This document shows, piece after piece, positions 33,316 to 41,925 of a stretch of 42,014 nt of DNA. Made by a program: the position numbers and the translations under genes. Each line of letters opens with the position of its first letter. Position 1 is the stretch's first letter. The notes under the pieces are model-generated. The model was not told the origin of the DNA. It did not search any database and was given only the letters and a program-made list of their open reading frames with translations. This DNA is from an uncultured Eubacteriales bacterium (GTDB taxonomy: Bacteria; Bacillota; Clostridia; Lachnospirales; Lachnospiraceae): positions 1 to 42,014 of the forward strand of contig CASEML010000121.1 in assembly GCA_949289145.1 (NCBI GenBank). Direction: 5' to 3'.

Positions 33316-34215
33316 GTGAAAATCTTAGTTATTGGCGGCAGTTATTTCTACGGCAGAGTATTTGTTATGCTGGCTGCAAAAGAACATGAAATCACTGTGG
33401 TAAACCGCGGCACTTATTCTGTGGATGGACTGGGGGCAAAGCAGCTTACTGGAGATAGACGGGATGAAACATTTTGGCAGAAGTTAGAAGAAGATTATCA
33501 AGTGATCGTGGATTTTTGTGGATATGAATCTGGGGATGTGGCGAAGGTACTTGGAAATTATTCTGGACAAGTAAAGCAATATATTTTTATAAGTACAGTG
33601 GATGTATACAGACGTGGCATTGTAGGGAGAAAGACTGAGGATACTCCCTTTGAAACTAGAACCATTTCAGGAGAGGCCGGTGCTTATATTGCCGGAAAAA
33701 CGGCATTAGAGCAGGAGGTTGCCGAAGTCTGCAGGGCAAGAAATATAAATTATACGATTTTGCGCCCGGCAATCTTGTATGGTCCCTACAATTATGCTCC
33801 CAGAGAGTCTGTGTTTATTCAGATGGCAGTACAAAATCATGTACTGCCCCAGCTGACAGATGCAGATGGAAGATTTCAGTTTACTTATGTAAAAGATGCA
33901 GCAGAAGCCATCGGGAAATGTCTTTTAAAGGAACAGACCTTTGGACAGGCCTATAATCTTTGTGGAGAGGAAATCCTTACCTATGAGGAATTTTTTCAGT
34001 GTTTGATCCAAGTGGCAGAAGAAAGCATAGAGCGGATCAGCCTTACTGTGGAAGAAGCGGAGCTGCGAGGTTTGCCTTTGCCGTTTCCGGTTTGTGCCTC
34101 AGAAACAGAATTGTATTCAAATGAAAAGTCCAAGGAAGTATTGGGAGTTAGTTATACACCATTTTCGGAAGGAATGAAGCGGACATATAAGGCATTTCGA
34201 AATGTGTACCTTTAA
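33316..34215 (+). CDS. NAD(P)-dependent epimerase/dehydratase (extended SDR)
   Basis: This 299-residue protein begins with a Rossmann fold (MKILVIGGSYFYGRVFVMLA), where GGSxFxGR replaces the usual GxxGxxG, a form seen in atypical extended SDRs. Ser-Thr appear in IFISTVDVYRRG, and a tyrosine in GAYIAGKTALE takes the place of the catalytic Tyr-x-x-x-Lys (Y-I-A-G-K). ILRPAILYGPYNY is also typical. It probably works on a nucleotide sugar. I choose GTG 33316, with GGGGAAGGA just upstream; ATG 33298 is a possible longer start. Confidence 0.82.
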   Translation: MKILVIGGSYFYGRVFVMLAAKEHEITVVNRGTYSVDGLGAKQLTGDRRDETFWQKLEEDYQVIVDFCGYESGDVAKVLGNYSGQVKQYIFISTVDVYRRGIVGRKTEDTPFETRTISGEAGAYIAGKTALEQEVAEVCRARNINYTILRPAILYGPYNYAPRESVFIQMAVQNHVLPQLTDADGRFQFTYVKDAAEAIGKCLLKEQTFGQAYNLCGEEILTYEEFFQCLIQVAEESIERISLTVEEAELRGLPLPFPVCASETELYSNEKSKEVLGVSYTPFSEGMKRTYKAFRNVYL

Positions 34216-34247
34216 TTGCAGGCGTTGGAACAGAAAGGCGGTGTATT

Positions 34248-35108
34248 ATGCAGGAAGATTTTTGGCTGATGAAATCTCTTGTGGGAGAAAATCTGCAGGA
34301 AAAAGATTTGAAACATGTGGATTGTTATGTCTTTAACAAAGTGGGGATCTTTATTCCCAGTACTGGAGTTTGCGGCTATGCCCAACAGAAAAATCATACC
34401 CATCCATCCTATATGATTACTATTATGTTTTCTAGAGAATATGCCCAGATAGATTTACCAAGGAATCACTATCCGGCGGCGATTATGTCGCCGGATATTC
34501 CTCATAGGGACGTTAGTTCGGAGTTTTTACATTATTACTGCATTATGATAGAAAAGGAGTATTTTGAGTCCCAATATGGTCTGTATGGTGAAGAACTGCC
34601 GAAATTTCATAATTACCAGTTTCCTATTTGCAGTGATATCATAAAGGCGGTGAACACTTTTGCCTTTGAATGCAGTAAGCAGATGAAGAATAAGGAAATT
34701 ACATTACAGTCTCAGATGACCATCATTACCCATTGGATCATCCGCAGCCTGATAGGAGAGAATATGGATATGCGTTCTGTTTCTTCAGATTATGCGGTGG
34801 CACGGGTACAGCATTATATAGAACAACATTATGGTGAAGATTTGTCGGTGGAAATTCTAGCAGGTGTTGCCAACCAGTCAGAGTCCACCTTTCAGCGTGG
34901 ATTTAAACGAGAGTTAGGAACCACGCCTATGCATTATCTGATGGAAGTACGGGTGGAGAAGGCGAAACTTATGCTTCGTCGTAGTAATGTTTCGCTGACG
35001 GATATTTCAGACAGCTGTGGATTTGGCAGCAGTGCACACTTGTCAGCGGCCTTTAAGAAACATACCGGTGTGACTCCTTCAGAGTATCGAAGATTGACAG
35101 TTTCCTAG
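34248..35108 (+). CDS. AraC-family transcriptional regulator
   Basis: This 286-residue protein has an N-terminal cupin-like sensor (about residues 20-115, with NHTHPSYMITI and IPHRD). The C-terminal AraC pair of helix-turn-helix motifs covers about residues 185-284: VEILAGVANQSESTFQRGFK, and ISDSCGFGSSAHLSAAFKKH with TPSEYRR. The class usually activates a neighbour in response to a sugar or small ligand. The epimerase upstream and the PNPOx-like flavoprotein gene downstream are candidates, but no operator was seen. The start is ATG 34248 with AAAGGCGG upstream. Confidence 0.88.
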   Translation: MQEDFWLMKSLVGENLQEKDLKHVDCYVFNKVGIFIPSTGVCGYAQQKNHTHPSYMITIMFSREYAQIDLPRNHYPAAIMSPDIPHRDVSSEFLHYYCIMIEKEYFESQYGLYGEELPKFHNYQFPICSDIIKAVNTFAFECSKQMKNKEITLQSQMTIITHWIIRSLIGENMDMRSVSSDYAVARVQHYIEQHYGEDLSVEILAGVANQSESTFQRGFKRELGTTPMHYLMEVRVEKAKLMLRRSNVSLTDISDSCGFGSSAHLSAAFKKHTGVTPSEYRRLTVS

Positions 35109-35122
35109 AAATTTTTGCCCTT

Positions 35123-35153
35123 TTGAGAAAAGAAATGCTTATGCAAATATATT
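35123..35153 (+). promoter_or_regulatory. Possible promoter of the PNPOx-like gene
   Basis: TTGAGA (35123-35128) and TATATT (35148-35153) are separated by 19 bases, a longer spacer than ideal. They lie about 35 bases before the start codon. Confidence 0.35.
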
Positions 35154-35188
35154 AAAATAGAGTAATCAATCAGAAGGGAGAATGTAAT

Positions 35189-35605
35189 ATGACAAAGCAG
35201 GAAATTTATCAACTTATGAACCAGAATCCGGTATTTCATTTGGCAACCGTAGAAAGAGATCAGCCAAGAGTAAGAGGGATGTTATTATTTCGGGCAGATG
35301 AAGAAGGCATTATATTTCACACAGCTTCTTCCAAGGATTTATTTCGGCAGATTCAGCAAAATCCCAAGGCGAAATTGTGCTTTCAGGGAAATGGAGTGCA
35401 GGTCAGAGTCAGCGGTGTGCTGGAACAGGTACAGGACGAAGCATTAAGAGAAGAAATCTTTGCTCATCCTACCAGAAAATTTTTGCAGGCATGGAAGGAA
35501 TTAGGCATTGAACATTTACTGACTGTGTTTCGAATGCGGGATGGAAAGGCTGTAACATGGACAATGGAAACGAATTTTGATAAGAAAGAATACATAGAAT
35601 TGTAA
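35189..35605 (+). CDS. Pyridoxamine 5'-phosphate oxidase-like flavoprotein
   Basis: This 138-residue split-barrel protein matches the PNPOx-like FMN-binding family: NPVFHLATVERDQPRVRGML, then IIFHTASSKDLFRQIQQNPK and KLCFQGNGVQVRVSG. The small size and lack of the PNPOx C-terminal part mean it is not the vitamin B6 enzyme; such proteins are FMN- or F420-dependent reductases or heme-linked proteins. ATG 35189 follows GAAGGGAG. A good terminator-like hairpin lies 64 bases after the stop. Confidence 0.83.
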   Translation: MTKQEIYQLMNQNPVFHLATVERDQPRVRGMLLFRADEEGIIFHTASSKDLFRQIQQNPKAKLCFQGNGVQVRVSGVLEQVQDEALREEIFAHPTRKFLQAWKELGIEHLLTVFRMRDGKAVTWTMETNFDKKEYIEL

Positions 35606-35669
35606 AAGGCTGTAAAGGCAACAGAAAATTGAGTGATCTGCGGAGATTTCTTTTTACGGTCAAGCATAG

Positions 35670-35712
35670 AGGCGGAGGAACATTTTGTTTCTCCGCCTTA
35701 TGTATTTTTCTA
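35670..35712 (+). terminator. Intrinsic terminator before the butyrate operon
   Basis: AGGCGGAGGAAC (35670-35681) pairs over 12 bp with GTTTCTCCGCCT (35687-35698), one G-U, 5-nt loop. TATGTATTTTTC follows. Confidence 0.75.
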
Positions 35713-35741
35713 TTGCAATGCCGAAAAGATTGTGATAAAAT
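35713..35741 (+). promoter_or_regulatory. Promoter of the butyrate operon
   Basis: TTGCAA (35713-35718) and TAAAAT (35736-35741) are spaced by 17 bases, giving a start of transcription near 35748. The -10 lies inside a Rex-like site. Confidence 0.75.
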
Positions 35742-35747
35742 TAACGA
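35730..35747. promoter_or_regulatory. Rex-like operator over the -10 of the butyrate operon
   Basis: TTGTGATAAAATTAACGA matches the clostridial Rex consensus TTGTTAA-N4-TTAACAA at 11 of 14 fixed positions; mismatches are at positions 5, 7 and 17. Rex senses the NADH/NAD+ ratio and is known to repress thl, crt and bcd genes in clostridia. Confidence 0.6.
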
Positions 35748-35813
35748 TAGATGATGCAGGATTGCATCAAACATTAAAAACACAGCATTTAACAAATATG
35801 GAGGAAAACAGTA

Positions 35814-36995
35814 ATGGCAAAAAAAGTAGTTTTAGCAGGCGCATGTCGTACAGCAATCGGTACTATGGGTGGCTCTTTAAGCACAACACCGGCAGCAGAT
35901 TTAGGAGCAATCGTAATTAAAGAAGCTTTAAACAGAGCAGGGGTAGCTCCAGAAGCAGTAGATCAGGTTTATATGGGTTGTGTAATTCAGGCCGGTCAGG
36001 GACAGAACGTTGCTCGTCAGGCAACTATTAAGGCTGGTTTACCAATTGAAGTACCAGCAGTTACTATCAATGTGGTATGTGGTTCTGGTTTGAACTGTGT
36101 CAACATGGCTGCACAGATGATCATGGCCGGAGAAGCAGATATCGTAGTAGCAGGTGGTATGGAAAACATGTCTATGGCTCCATATGCTTTAGATAAAGCT
36201 CGTTTTGGTTACAGAATGGGTAACGCAACAATGAAGGATACTATGATTAACGATGCTCTCTGGGATGCATTCAATGATTACCATATGATCAAGACAGCGG
36301 ACAACATCTGTGAAGAATGGGGAATTACCAGAGAAGAATTAGATGAGTTTGCATTAAAGAGCCAGCAGAAAGCAGAAGCTGCTCAGAAGAACGGTGCATT
36401 TGACGATGAAATTGTTCCGGTCATGGTGAAGAAGAAAAAAGAAACCATAGAATTCAAAGTAGATGAAGGTCCTCGTCCAGGATCTACAATGGAAGGCCTC
36501 GCAAAACTTCGCGCCATCAATCCAAACGGATTTGTTACAGCAGGTAATGCATCCGGTATCAATGATGGTGCTGCAGCAATCGTTGTTATGAGCGAAGAGA
36601 AAGCAAAAGAATTAGGCGTTAAGCCAATGGCTACTTGGGTTGCAGGTGCACTTGCAGGATGCAGACCGGAAGTAATGGGTATCGGACCTGTTTACTCTAC
36701 AAAGAAAGTATTAGATAAGACAGGAATGAAGATTGAAGACTTTGATATCATTGAAGCAAACGAAGCTTTCGCAGCTCAGTCCATCGCTGTAGGCAGAGAT
36801 TTAGGAATTGATGTGGATAAGCAGTTAAATCCAAACGGTGGAGCCATCGCGTTAGGACATCCGGTTGGAGCTTCAGGCTGCCGTATCTTAGTTACATTAC
36901 TTCATGAAATGCAGAAAGCAGACGCTAAGAAAGGTCTTGCAACATTATGTATCGGTGGCGGAATGGGATGTTCTACAATCGTAGAGCGTGACTAA
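35814..36995 (+). CDS. thlA: Acetyl-CoA acetyltransferase (thiolase)
   Basis: This 393-residue enzyme condenses two acetyl-CoA to acetoacetyl-CoA, the first step of butyrate formation. Nucleophile Cys89 lies in [10 protein letters not shown]; His349 lies in [10 protein letters not shown] and the second cysteine, Cys379, in TLCIGGGMG. Length and motifs match biosynthetic thiolases. It is the first gene of the operon, with GGAGG 7 bases before ATG 35814. Codon use (many GGT, GCT, CGT and TTA codons) fits high expression. Confidence 0.96.
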   Translation: MAKKVVLAGACRTAIGTMGGSLSTTPAADLGAIVIKEALNRAGVAPEAVDQVYMGCVIQAGQGQNVARQATIKAGLPIEVPAVTINVVCGSGLNCVNMAAQMIMAGEADIVVAGGMENMSMAPYALDKARFGYRMGNATMKDTMINDALWDAFNDYHMIKTADNICEEWGITREELDEFALKSQQKAEAAQKNGAFDDEIVPVMVKKKKETIEFKVDEGPRPGSTMEGLAKLRAINPNGFVTAGNASGINDGAAAIVVMSEEKAKELGVKPMATWVAGALAGCRPEVMGIGPVYSTKKVLDKTGMKIEDFDIIEANEAFAAQSIAVGRDLGIDVDKQLNPNGGAIALGHPVGASGCRILVTLLHEMQKADAKKGLATLCIGGGMGCSTIVERD

Positions 36996-37031
36996 TTGCT
37001 GATAACATAGAATTTTGTGGAGGAAAAGAAG

Positions 37032-37823
37032 ATGGAATTTATCACATATGAAGCAGAAGGAGCGGTTGGTGTTATCACCATCAACCGTCCGAAAGCTTTA
37101 AATGCATTAAACAGTCAGGTTTTGGAAGAAATTGACAAAACATTAGACGGTGTAGATTTAGAAACCGTAAGATGTCTTATTCTAACAGGCGCAGGTGAAA
37201 AATCCTTTGTGGCTGGTGCAGATATCGGAGAAATGAGTACACTTACCAAAGCAGAAGGAGAAGCTTTTGGTAAGAAGGGAAATGATGTATTCCGTAAGTT
37301 AGAAACCTTTCCGATTCCGGTAATTGCAGCCATCAACGGATTTGCGTTAGGGGGCGGATGTGAAATCTCCATGAGCTGTGACATCCGTATCTGTTCTGAA
37401 AACGCAGTATTTGGACAGCCGGAAGTAGGTTTGGGAATCACACCCGGATTTGGCGGAACACAGCGCCTTGCTCGTATTGTAGGTGTGGGTAAAGCAAAAG
37501 AAATGATTTACGGTGCAAGAAACATCAAAGCCGATGAAGCATACAGAATCGGTTTGGTAAATAATGTATATCCTTTAGAAGAGTTAATGCCAGCGGCTAA
37601 GAAGCTTGCTTCTACGATTGCAGCAAATGCTCCGATTGCAGTAAGAGCATGTAAAAAAGCCATCAATGAAGGATTAGATGCAACTATGGACGATGCTATC
37701 GTAATCGAAGAAAAATTATTCGGAAGCTGCTTCGAGACAGAAGATCAGAAGGCTGGAATGGGTAACTTCCTTGAAAAAGACAAAGAAAAGAAGTTGAAAG
37801 TAGTTCCTTTCCAGAACAGATAA
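37032..37823 (+). CDS. crt: 3-hydroxybutyryl-CoA dehydratase (crotonase)
   Basis: This 263-residue enoyl-CoA hydratase removes water from 3-hydroxybutyryl-CoA to give crotonyl-CoA, the third step of the pathway. The CoA oxyanion pocket is seen in KSFVAGADIGEM and NGFALGGGCEISMSCDIRI; catalytic glutamates lie in GGGCE and in FGQPEVGLG. The start is ATG 37032 with GGAGG upstream; the alternative TTG at 37017 is too close to the ribosome binding site. It lies 36 bases after thlA. Confidence 0.95.
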   Translation: MEFITYEAEGAVGVITINRPKALNALNSQVLEEIDKTLDGVDLETVRCLILTGAGEKSFVAGADIGEMSTLTKAEGEAFGKKGNDVFRKLETFPIPVIAAINGFALGGGCEISMSCDIRICSENAVFGQPEVGLGITPGFGGTQRLARIVGVGKAKEMIYGARNIKADEAYRIGLVNNVYPLEELMPAAKKLASTIAANAPIAVRACKKAINEGLDATMDDAIVIEEKLFGSCFETEDQKAGMGNFLEKDKEKKLKVVPFQNR

Positions 37824-37895
37824 TATGTAATGACAATGAGGACTGCGGACAGTCTGTACTAGAATATAGAAGATAAAATTTTAGGAGGATTAGAA

Positions 37896-38735
37896 ATGAA
37901 AGTAGGAGTTATTGGTGCCGGAACAATGGGTGCAGGTATTGCACAGGCATTTGCCATGACAGATGGTTATGAAGTATGTCTTTGTGACATTAAAACAGAA
38001 TTCGCTGAAGGCGGAAAAGCTAAGATTTTAAAGAACTTAAACTTCTTAGTAGGAAAAGAAAAAATCACACAGGAAAAAGCGGATGAAATCGCCGGAAAAA
38101 TTGTTACAGGTTTAAAAGATATCTGTACAGACTGTGATTTAGTAATTGAAGTTTGTCCTGAAAAAATGTCTATTAAGAAAGATACTTTTGCAGAGTTAAT
38201 GAAAATCTGTAAGAAAGATTGTATCTTCGTTTCTAACACATCTTCTCTGTCTATCACAGAAATGGGACAGGGATTAGACAGACCATTGATTGGTATGCAT
38301 TTCTTTAATCCGGCTGACAGAATGAAGTTAGTTGAAGTTATTGCCGGTGAAAATACACCTGCAGAATTAGTAGAAAAGATTAAGACAATCTCTACAGAAA
38401 TCGGTAAAACACCTGTAGAAGTAAAAGAAGCTCCGGGATTTGTTGTTAACAAGATATTAATTCCAATGATCAATGAAGCGATTGGAATCTATGCAGAAGG
38501 CATTGCTAGTGTAGAAGATATCGATACAGCTATGAAATTAGGCGCATCTCATCCAATGGGACCTTTAGCATTAGGCGATTTAGTAGGTCTTGATATCGTA
38601 CTTGCAATCATGGAAGTATTACAGGCTGAGACAGGTGATCCTAAGTATCGTCCAGCGCCACTTCTTAAGAAGATGGTTCGTGCCGGAAAACTGGGTAAGA
38701 AGACTGGAATCGGATTCTACGATTATTCAAAATAA
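37896..38735 (+). CDS. hbd: 3-hydroxybutyryl-CoA dehydrogenase
   Basis: This 279-residue enzyme reduces acetoacetyl-CoA to 3-hydroxybutyryl-CoA with NAD(P)H. The N-terminal Rossmann motif is [15 protein letters not shown]; the catalytic His lies in [11 protein letters not shown], with Glu in VEVIAGE, and the substrate loop NTSSLSITE is present. The C-terminal domain is typical: [15 protein letters not shown] and [16 protein letters not shown]. It follows crt by 72 bases, behind TAGGAGG. It completes the trio thl-crt-hbd. Confidence 0.96.
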   Translation: MKVGVIGAGTMGAGIAQAFAMTDGYEVCLCDIKTEFAEGGKAKILKNLNFLVGKEKITQEKADEIAGKIVTGLKDICTDCDLVIEVCPEKMSIKKDTFAELMKICKKDCIFVSNTSSLSITEMGQGLDRPLIGMHFFNPADRMKLVEVIAGENTPAELVEKIKTISTEIGKTPVEVKEAPGFVVNKILIPMINEAIGIYAEGIASVEDIDTAMKLGASHPMGPLALGDLVGLDIVLAIMEVLQAETGDPKYRPAPLLKKMVRAGKLGKKTGIGFYDYSK

Positions 38736-38754
38736 GATTATTTCAAGTAAGTAT

Positions 38755-38781
38755 ATGTGCCAGGGGCAAACCCTGGTACAT
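38755..38781 (+). other. Hairpin between hbd and bcd
   Basis: ATGTGCCAGGG (38755-38765) pairs over 11 bp with CCCTGGTACAT (38771-38781), one G-U, 5-nt loop. No T-tract follows, so it is more likely an mRNA processing or stability element than a terminator. Confidence 0.7.
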
Positions 38782-38826
38782 TCTTAATAAACATCAATAC
38801 AAAATTAAAATGGAGGAATTAATAAG

Positions 38827-39984
38827 ATGGATTTCGCATTAAGTAAGAAACACGAAATGGCAAGAAGTCTTTTTAAAGAATTTGCCGAAAACGAAGTAAA
38901 ACCTCTTGCTCAGGAAGTAGACGAAACAGAACAGTTCCCAGAAGGAACTGTTGCTAAAATGGCAAAGGCTGGTTTTCTTGGTATTCCAATTCCGAAGGAA
39001 TATGGCGGACAGGGCTGTGACCCATTAACATATGCAATGTGTGTAGAAGAACTTTCAAAAGTTTGTGGTACCACAGGCGTTATCGTATCTGCTCATACAT
39101 CACTCTGCTGTGATCCAATCCAGACATACGGTACAGAAGAACAGAAACAGAAATACTTAGTTCCGCTGGCTAAGGGTGAAAAATTAGGAGCTTTCGGTTT
39201 AACAGAGCCAGGTGCTGGTACAGATGCTCAGGGACAGCAGACAAAGGCTGTATTTGATGAAGCTACAAATGAATGGGTATTAAACGGTTCTAAGTGCTTT
39301 ATCACAAACGGTAAGTATGCTGATATCTACATTGTGATTGCTGTAACAGGCAAAGTGGAAAAACGCGGTAAAATGATGAAAGAAATTTCAGCATTTATTG
39401 TAGAAAAAGGAACACCAGGCTTCACATTCGGAACAAAAGAAAAGAAAATGGGTATCCGTGGCTCAGCTACATATGAATTAATTTTCACAGATTGTAGAAT
39501 TCCAAAGGAAAACTTATTAGGACAGAAGGGTAAAGGCTTCAATATCGCTATGCACACATTAGATGGCGGACGTATCGGTATTGCTGCTCAGGCTCTTGGT
39601 TTAGCTGCCGGTGCATTAGAAACAACCATTGAATATGTAAAGGAAAGAAAACAGTTCGGAAGATCTATTGCACAGTTCCAGAATACTCAGTTCCAGTTAG
39701 CAGATATGGCTACAAAGGTAGAAGCTGCCCGTTTATTAGTATATAAGGCTGCTATGGCAAAGGCTACTCAGAAAAGCTACAGCTTTGAAGCTGCTCAGGC
39801 GAAATTATATGCTGCAGAAGTTGCAATGGAAGTTACAACTAAGGCAGTTCAGTTACATGGTGGTTATGGTTACATTAGAGAATACGACGTTGAACGTATG
39901 ATGCGTGATGCTAAGATCACAGAAATCTACGAAGGAACTTCAGAAGTTCAGCGTATGGTTATTTCTGCTAATTTATTGAAATAA
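38827..39984 (+). CDS. bcd: Butyryl-CoA dehydrogenase
   Basis: This 385-residue flavoprotein of the acyl-CoA dehydrogenase family reduces crotonyl-CoA to butyryl-CoA. FAD and substrate contacts appear in FGLTEPGAGTDAQGQQT and GSKCFITNG; the catalytic base Glu369 lies in EIYEGTSEVQR. With the Etf encoded directly downstream it can couple NADH oxidation to reduction of ferredoxin by electron bifurcation, as known for clostridial Bcd-Etf. It starts 91 bases after hbd, with a hairpin in between and GGAGG upstream. Confidence 0.96.
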   Translation: MDFALSKKHEMARSLFKEFAENEVKPLAQEVDETEQFPEGTVAKMAKAGFLGIPIPKEYGGQGCDPLTYAMCVEELSKVCGTTGVIVSAHTSLCCDPIQTYGTEEQKQKYLVPLAKGEKLGAFGLTEPGAGTDAQGQQTKAVFDEATNEWVLNGSKCFITNGKYADIYIVIAVTGKVEKRGKMMKEISAFIVEKGTPGFTFGTKEKKMGIRGSATYELIFTDCRIPKENLLGQKGKGFNIAMHTLDGGRIGIAAQALGLAAGALETTIEYVKERKQFGRSIAQFQNTQFQLADMATKVEAARLLVYKAAMAKATQKSYSFEAAQAKLYAAEVAMEVTTKAVQLHGGYGYIREYDVERMMRDAKITEIYEGTSEVQRMVISANLLK

Positions 39985-39997
39985 GGAGGTACTTATT

Positions 39998-40780
39998 GTG
40001 AAAATCGTAGTATGTGTAAAACAGGTACCTGATACAAAGGGTGGAGTTAAATTCAACCCAGACGGTACATTAGATAGAGGTGCAATGCTTACCATCATGA
40101 ACCCGGATGATAAAGCAGGTTTAGAAGCAGCACTTAGATTAAAGGATGAATATGGCGCAGAAGTTACTGTTGTAACAATGGGTCTTCCAAAAGCGGAAGA
40201 AGTTCTTCGCGAAGCCATTGCTATGGGTGCTGATAAAGGTATCTTAGTTACAGACAGAGTTTTAGGTGGAGCTGATACATGGGCGACCTCCACAACACTG
40301 GCCGGTGCCATCAGAAACTTAGAATATGATTTGATCATCACAGGACGTCAGGCTATCGATGGTGATACAGCTCAGGTTGGACCACAGATTTCTGAACATT
40401 TAGATATTCCTGTAATTTCCTATGCACAGGCTATCAAAATAGAAGGAGATTCTGTTATCGTAGAACGTCAGTACGAAGACAGACATCATGTAGTAAAGGC
40501 AAAAATGCCTTGCTTAATTACAGCTCTTGCTGAATTAAATGAGCCACGTTATATGACACCAGGCGGAATCTTTGATGCATATGATGCAGAAATCACTGTA
40601 TGGGGCAGAGCAAACCTTGTAGATGTTGATGATGCAAACCTTGGTTTAAAAGGTTCACCTACAAAGATTGCGAAAGCATCTGATAAAGTGAGAAAGGGTG
40701 CCGGTGAAAAAGTTACTCTTGATCCTACAGAAGCAGTGGAATACCTTGTTGGTAAATTTAAAGAGAAGCACGTAATTTAA
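39998..40780 (+). CDS. etfB: Electron-transfer flavoprotein, beta subunit
   Basis: This 260-residue protein pairs with EtfA. The start is GTG 39998 (MKIVVCVKQVPDTKGGVKF) with AAGGAGGT 8 bases upstream. The family block LRLKDEYGAEVTVVTMGLPK, then DLIITGRQAIDGDTAQVGPQ and LNEPRYMTPGGIFDAY, is typical of bifurcating EtfB, which binds an extra FAD near the N-terminal region. It is 13 bases from bcd, so coupled transcription and matched levels are expected. Confidence 0.95.
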   Translation: MKIVVCVKQVPDTKGGVKFNPDGTLDRGAMLTIMNPDDKAGLEAALRLKDEYGAEVTVVTMGLPKAEEVLREAIAMGADKGILVTDRVLGGADTWATSTTLAGAIRNLEYDLIITGRQAIDGDTAQVGPQISEHLDIPVISYAQAIKIEGDSVIVERQYEDRHHVVKAKMPCLITALAELNEPRYMTPGGIFDAYDAEITVWGRANLVDVDDANLGLKGSPTKIAKASDKVRKGAGEKVTLDPTEAVEYLVGKFKEKHVI

Positions 40781-40807
40781 TTATTATAAGGAAAAGTGGT
40801 GAATAAG

Positions 40808-41851
40808 ATGAATTTAGAAGAATATAAAGGAGTTTTTGTCTTTGCACAGCAGGTAGATAATAAAATCAGCGGTGTGGCTTTAGAATTACTTGGTAAGGCA
40901 AAGGATCTTGCAAAAGACTTAAATACAGATGTTACAGCAGTTTTAGTTGGTTCTGGAATCAAAGGACTTGCAGACGAATTAGCTGAATACGGTGCTGATA
41001 AAGTTATTGTTGTAGATGATCCTGAATTAAAGGATTACAGAACAGAACCATATACACATGCATTAGCAGAAGTAATCAACAAATACAAACCGGAAATCGT
41101 ATTAGTTGGTGCTACAGCAATCGGTCGTGATCTTGGTCCTCGTGTATCTGCAAGAGTTGCAACAGGTCTTACAGCAGACTGTACCGTACTTGAAATTGGT
41201 GATTTCCCAATCAATCCAATTCCAGGTCAGGAACAGAAACACAATCAGTTATTAATGACTCGTCCTGCATTCGGTGGTAATACAATTGCTACCATCGCTT
41301 GTCCGGATCACCGTCCTCAGATGGCTACTGTTCGTGCAGGTGTTATGCAGAAAATTGAACCAATCAAAGGTGCAAAAGCCGTTGTAGAAGAATTTAACCC
41401 AGGATTTACACCAAACAACAAATATGTTGAAATTATGGAAATTGTGAAATCTGTAACGGATTCCGTAGACATTATGGAAGCGAAAGTATTAGTATCCGGC
41501 GGACGTGGAGTTGGAAGCAAGGAAAACTTCAAAATCTTAGAGGACTTAGCAGAAGTACTTGGCGGAGAAGTATGCTGCTCTCGTGCCGTAACAGATGCAG
41601 GCTGGTTACCGGTTGATCGTCAGGTAGGTCAGACAGGTAAAACAGTTCGTCCAAGTCTGTACTTTGCAATCGGTATTTCAGGAGCTATCCAGCACGTTGC
41701 AGGTATGGAAGAATCTGACATTATCGTAGCAATCAATAAAGACGAAGATGCTCCAATCTTCGATGTGGCTGACTACGGTTTAGTTGGAGATTTAAATAAA
41801 ATTGTGCCGGCTTTAACAGAAGCTTTAAAGGCTGAAATGGCTGCAAAATAA
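40808..41851 (+). CDS. etfA: Electron-transfer flavoprotein, alpha subunit
   Basis: This 347-residue protein holds the second FAD of the Bcd-Etf complex in its C-terminal domain, seen in [53 protein letters not shown] and [21 protein letters not shown] prefer ATG 40808 ([17 protein letters not shown]), which fits the usual N-terminus; AAGGA lies 15 bases upstream, which is far. A GTG at 40796 is only 3 bases from that site, so the start is uncertain by 4 codons. Last gene of the operon. Confidence 0.95.
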   Translation: MNLEEYKGVFVFAQQVDNKISGVALELLGKAKDLAKDLNTDVTAVLVGSGIKGLADELAEYGADKVIVVDDPELKDYRTEPYTHALAEVINKYKPEIVLVGATAIGRDLGPRVSARVATGLTADCTVLEIGDFPINPIPGQEQKHNQLLMTRPAFGGNTIATIACPDHRPQMATVRAGVMQKIEPIKGAKAVVEEFNPGFTPNNKYVEIMEIVKSVTDSVDIMEAKVLVSGGRGVGSKENFKILEDLAEVLGGEVCCSRAVTDAGWLPVDRQVGQTGKTVRPSLYFAIGISGAIQHVAGMEESDIIVAINKDEDAPIFDVADYGLVGDLNKIVPALTEALKAEMAAK

Positions 41852-41870
41852 TTATACCAGGCAATAAAAA

Positions 41871-41925
41871 GAAGGGGCTGTCGCACTAACGATTGAAAAA
41901 TCGTGAAGCGACAGCTTCCTTTTTA
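41871..41925 (+). terminator. Intrinsic terminator of the butyrate operon
   Basis: An outer stem pairs GGGCTGTCGC (41875-41884) with GCGACAGCTTCC (41908-41919); an inner stem pairs ACGAT with ATCGT (41889-41893 and 41900-41904). TTTTTAC follows at once. Confidence 0.85.

Noticed and set aside
35633-35920. 95-codon plus-strand open frame across the butyrate promoter
   Set aside because: It spans a terminator, a promoter and the start of thlA, and ends inside thlA in the wrong frame.
37846-37862. Short palindrome between crt and hbd (GACTG-CGGA-CAGTC)
   Set aside because: A 5-bp stem with no T-run is too weak to call a regulatory hairpin.
37967-38473. 168-codon open frame on the minus strand
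   Set aside because: It is a shadow of hbd; the codon bias of the real gene keeps the other strand open.
35814-41851. Butyrate kinase, phosphotransbutyrylase or butyryl-CoA:acetate CoA-transferase within the operon
   Set aside because: All six genes are assigned and none is a terminal enzyme; it must be encoded outside this window.
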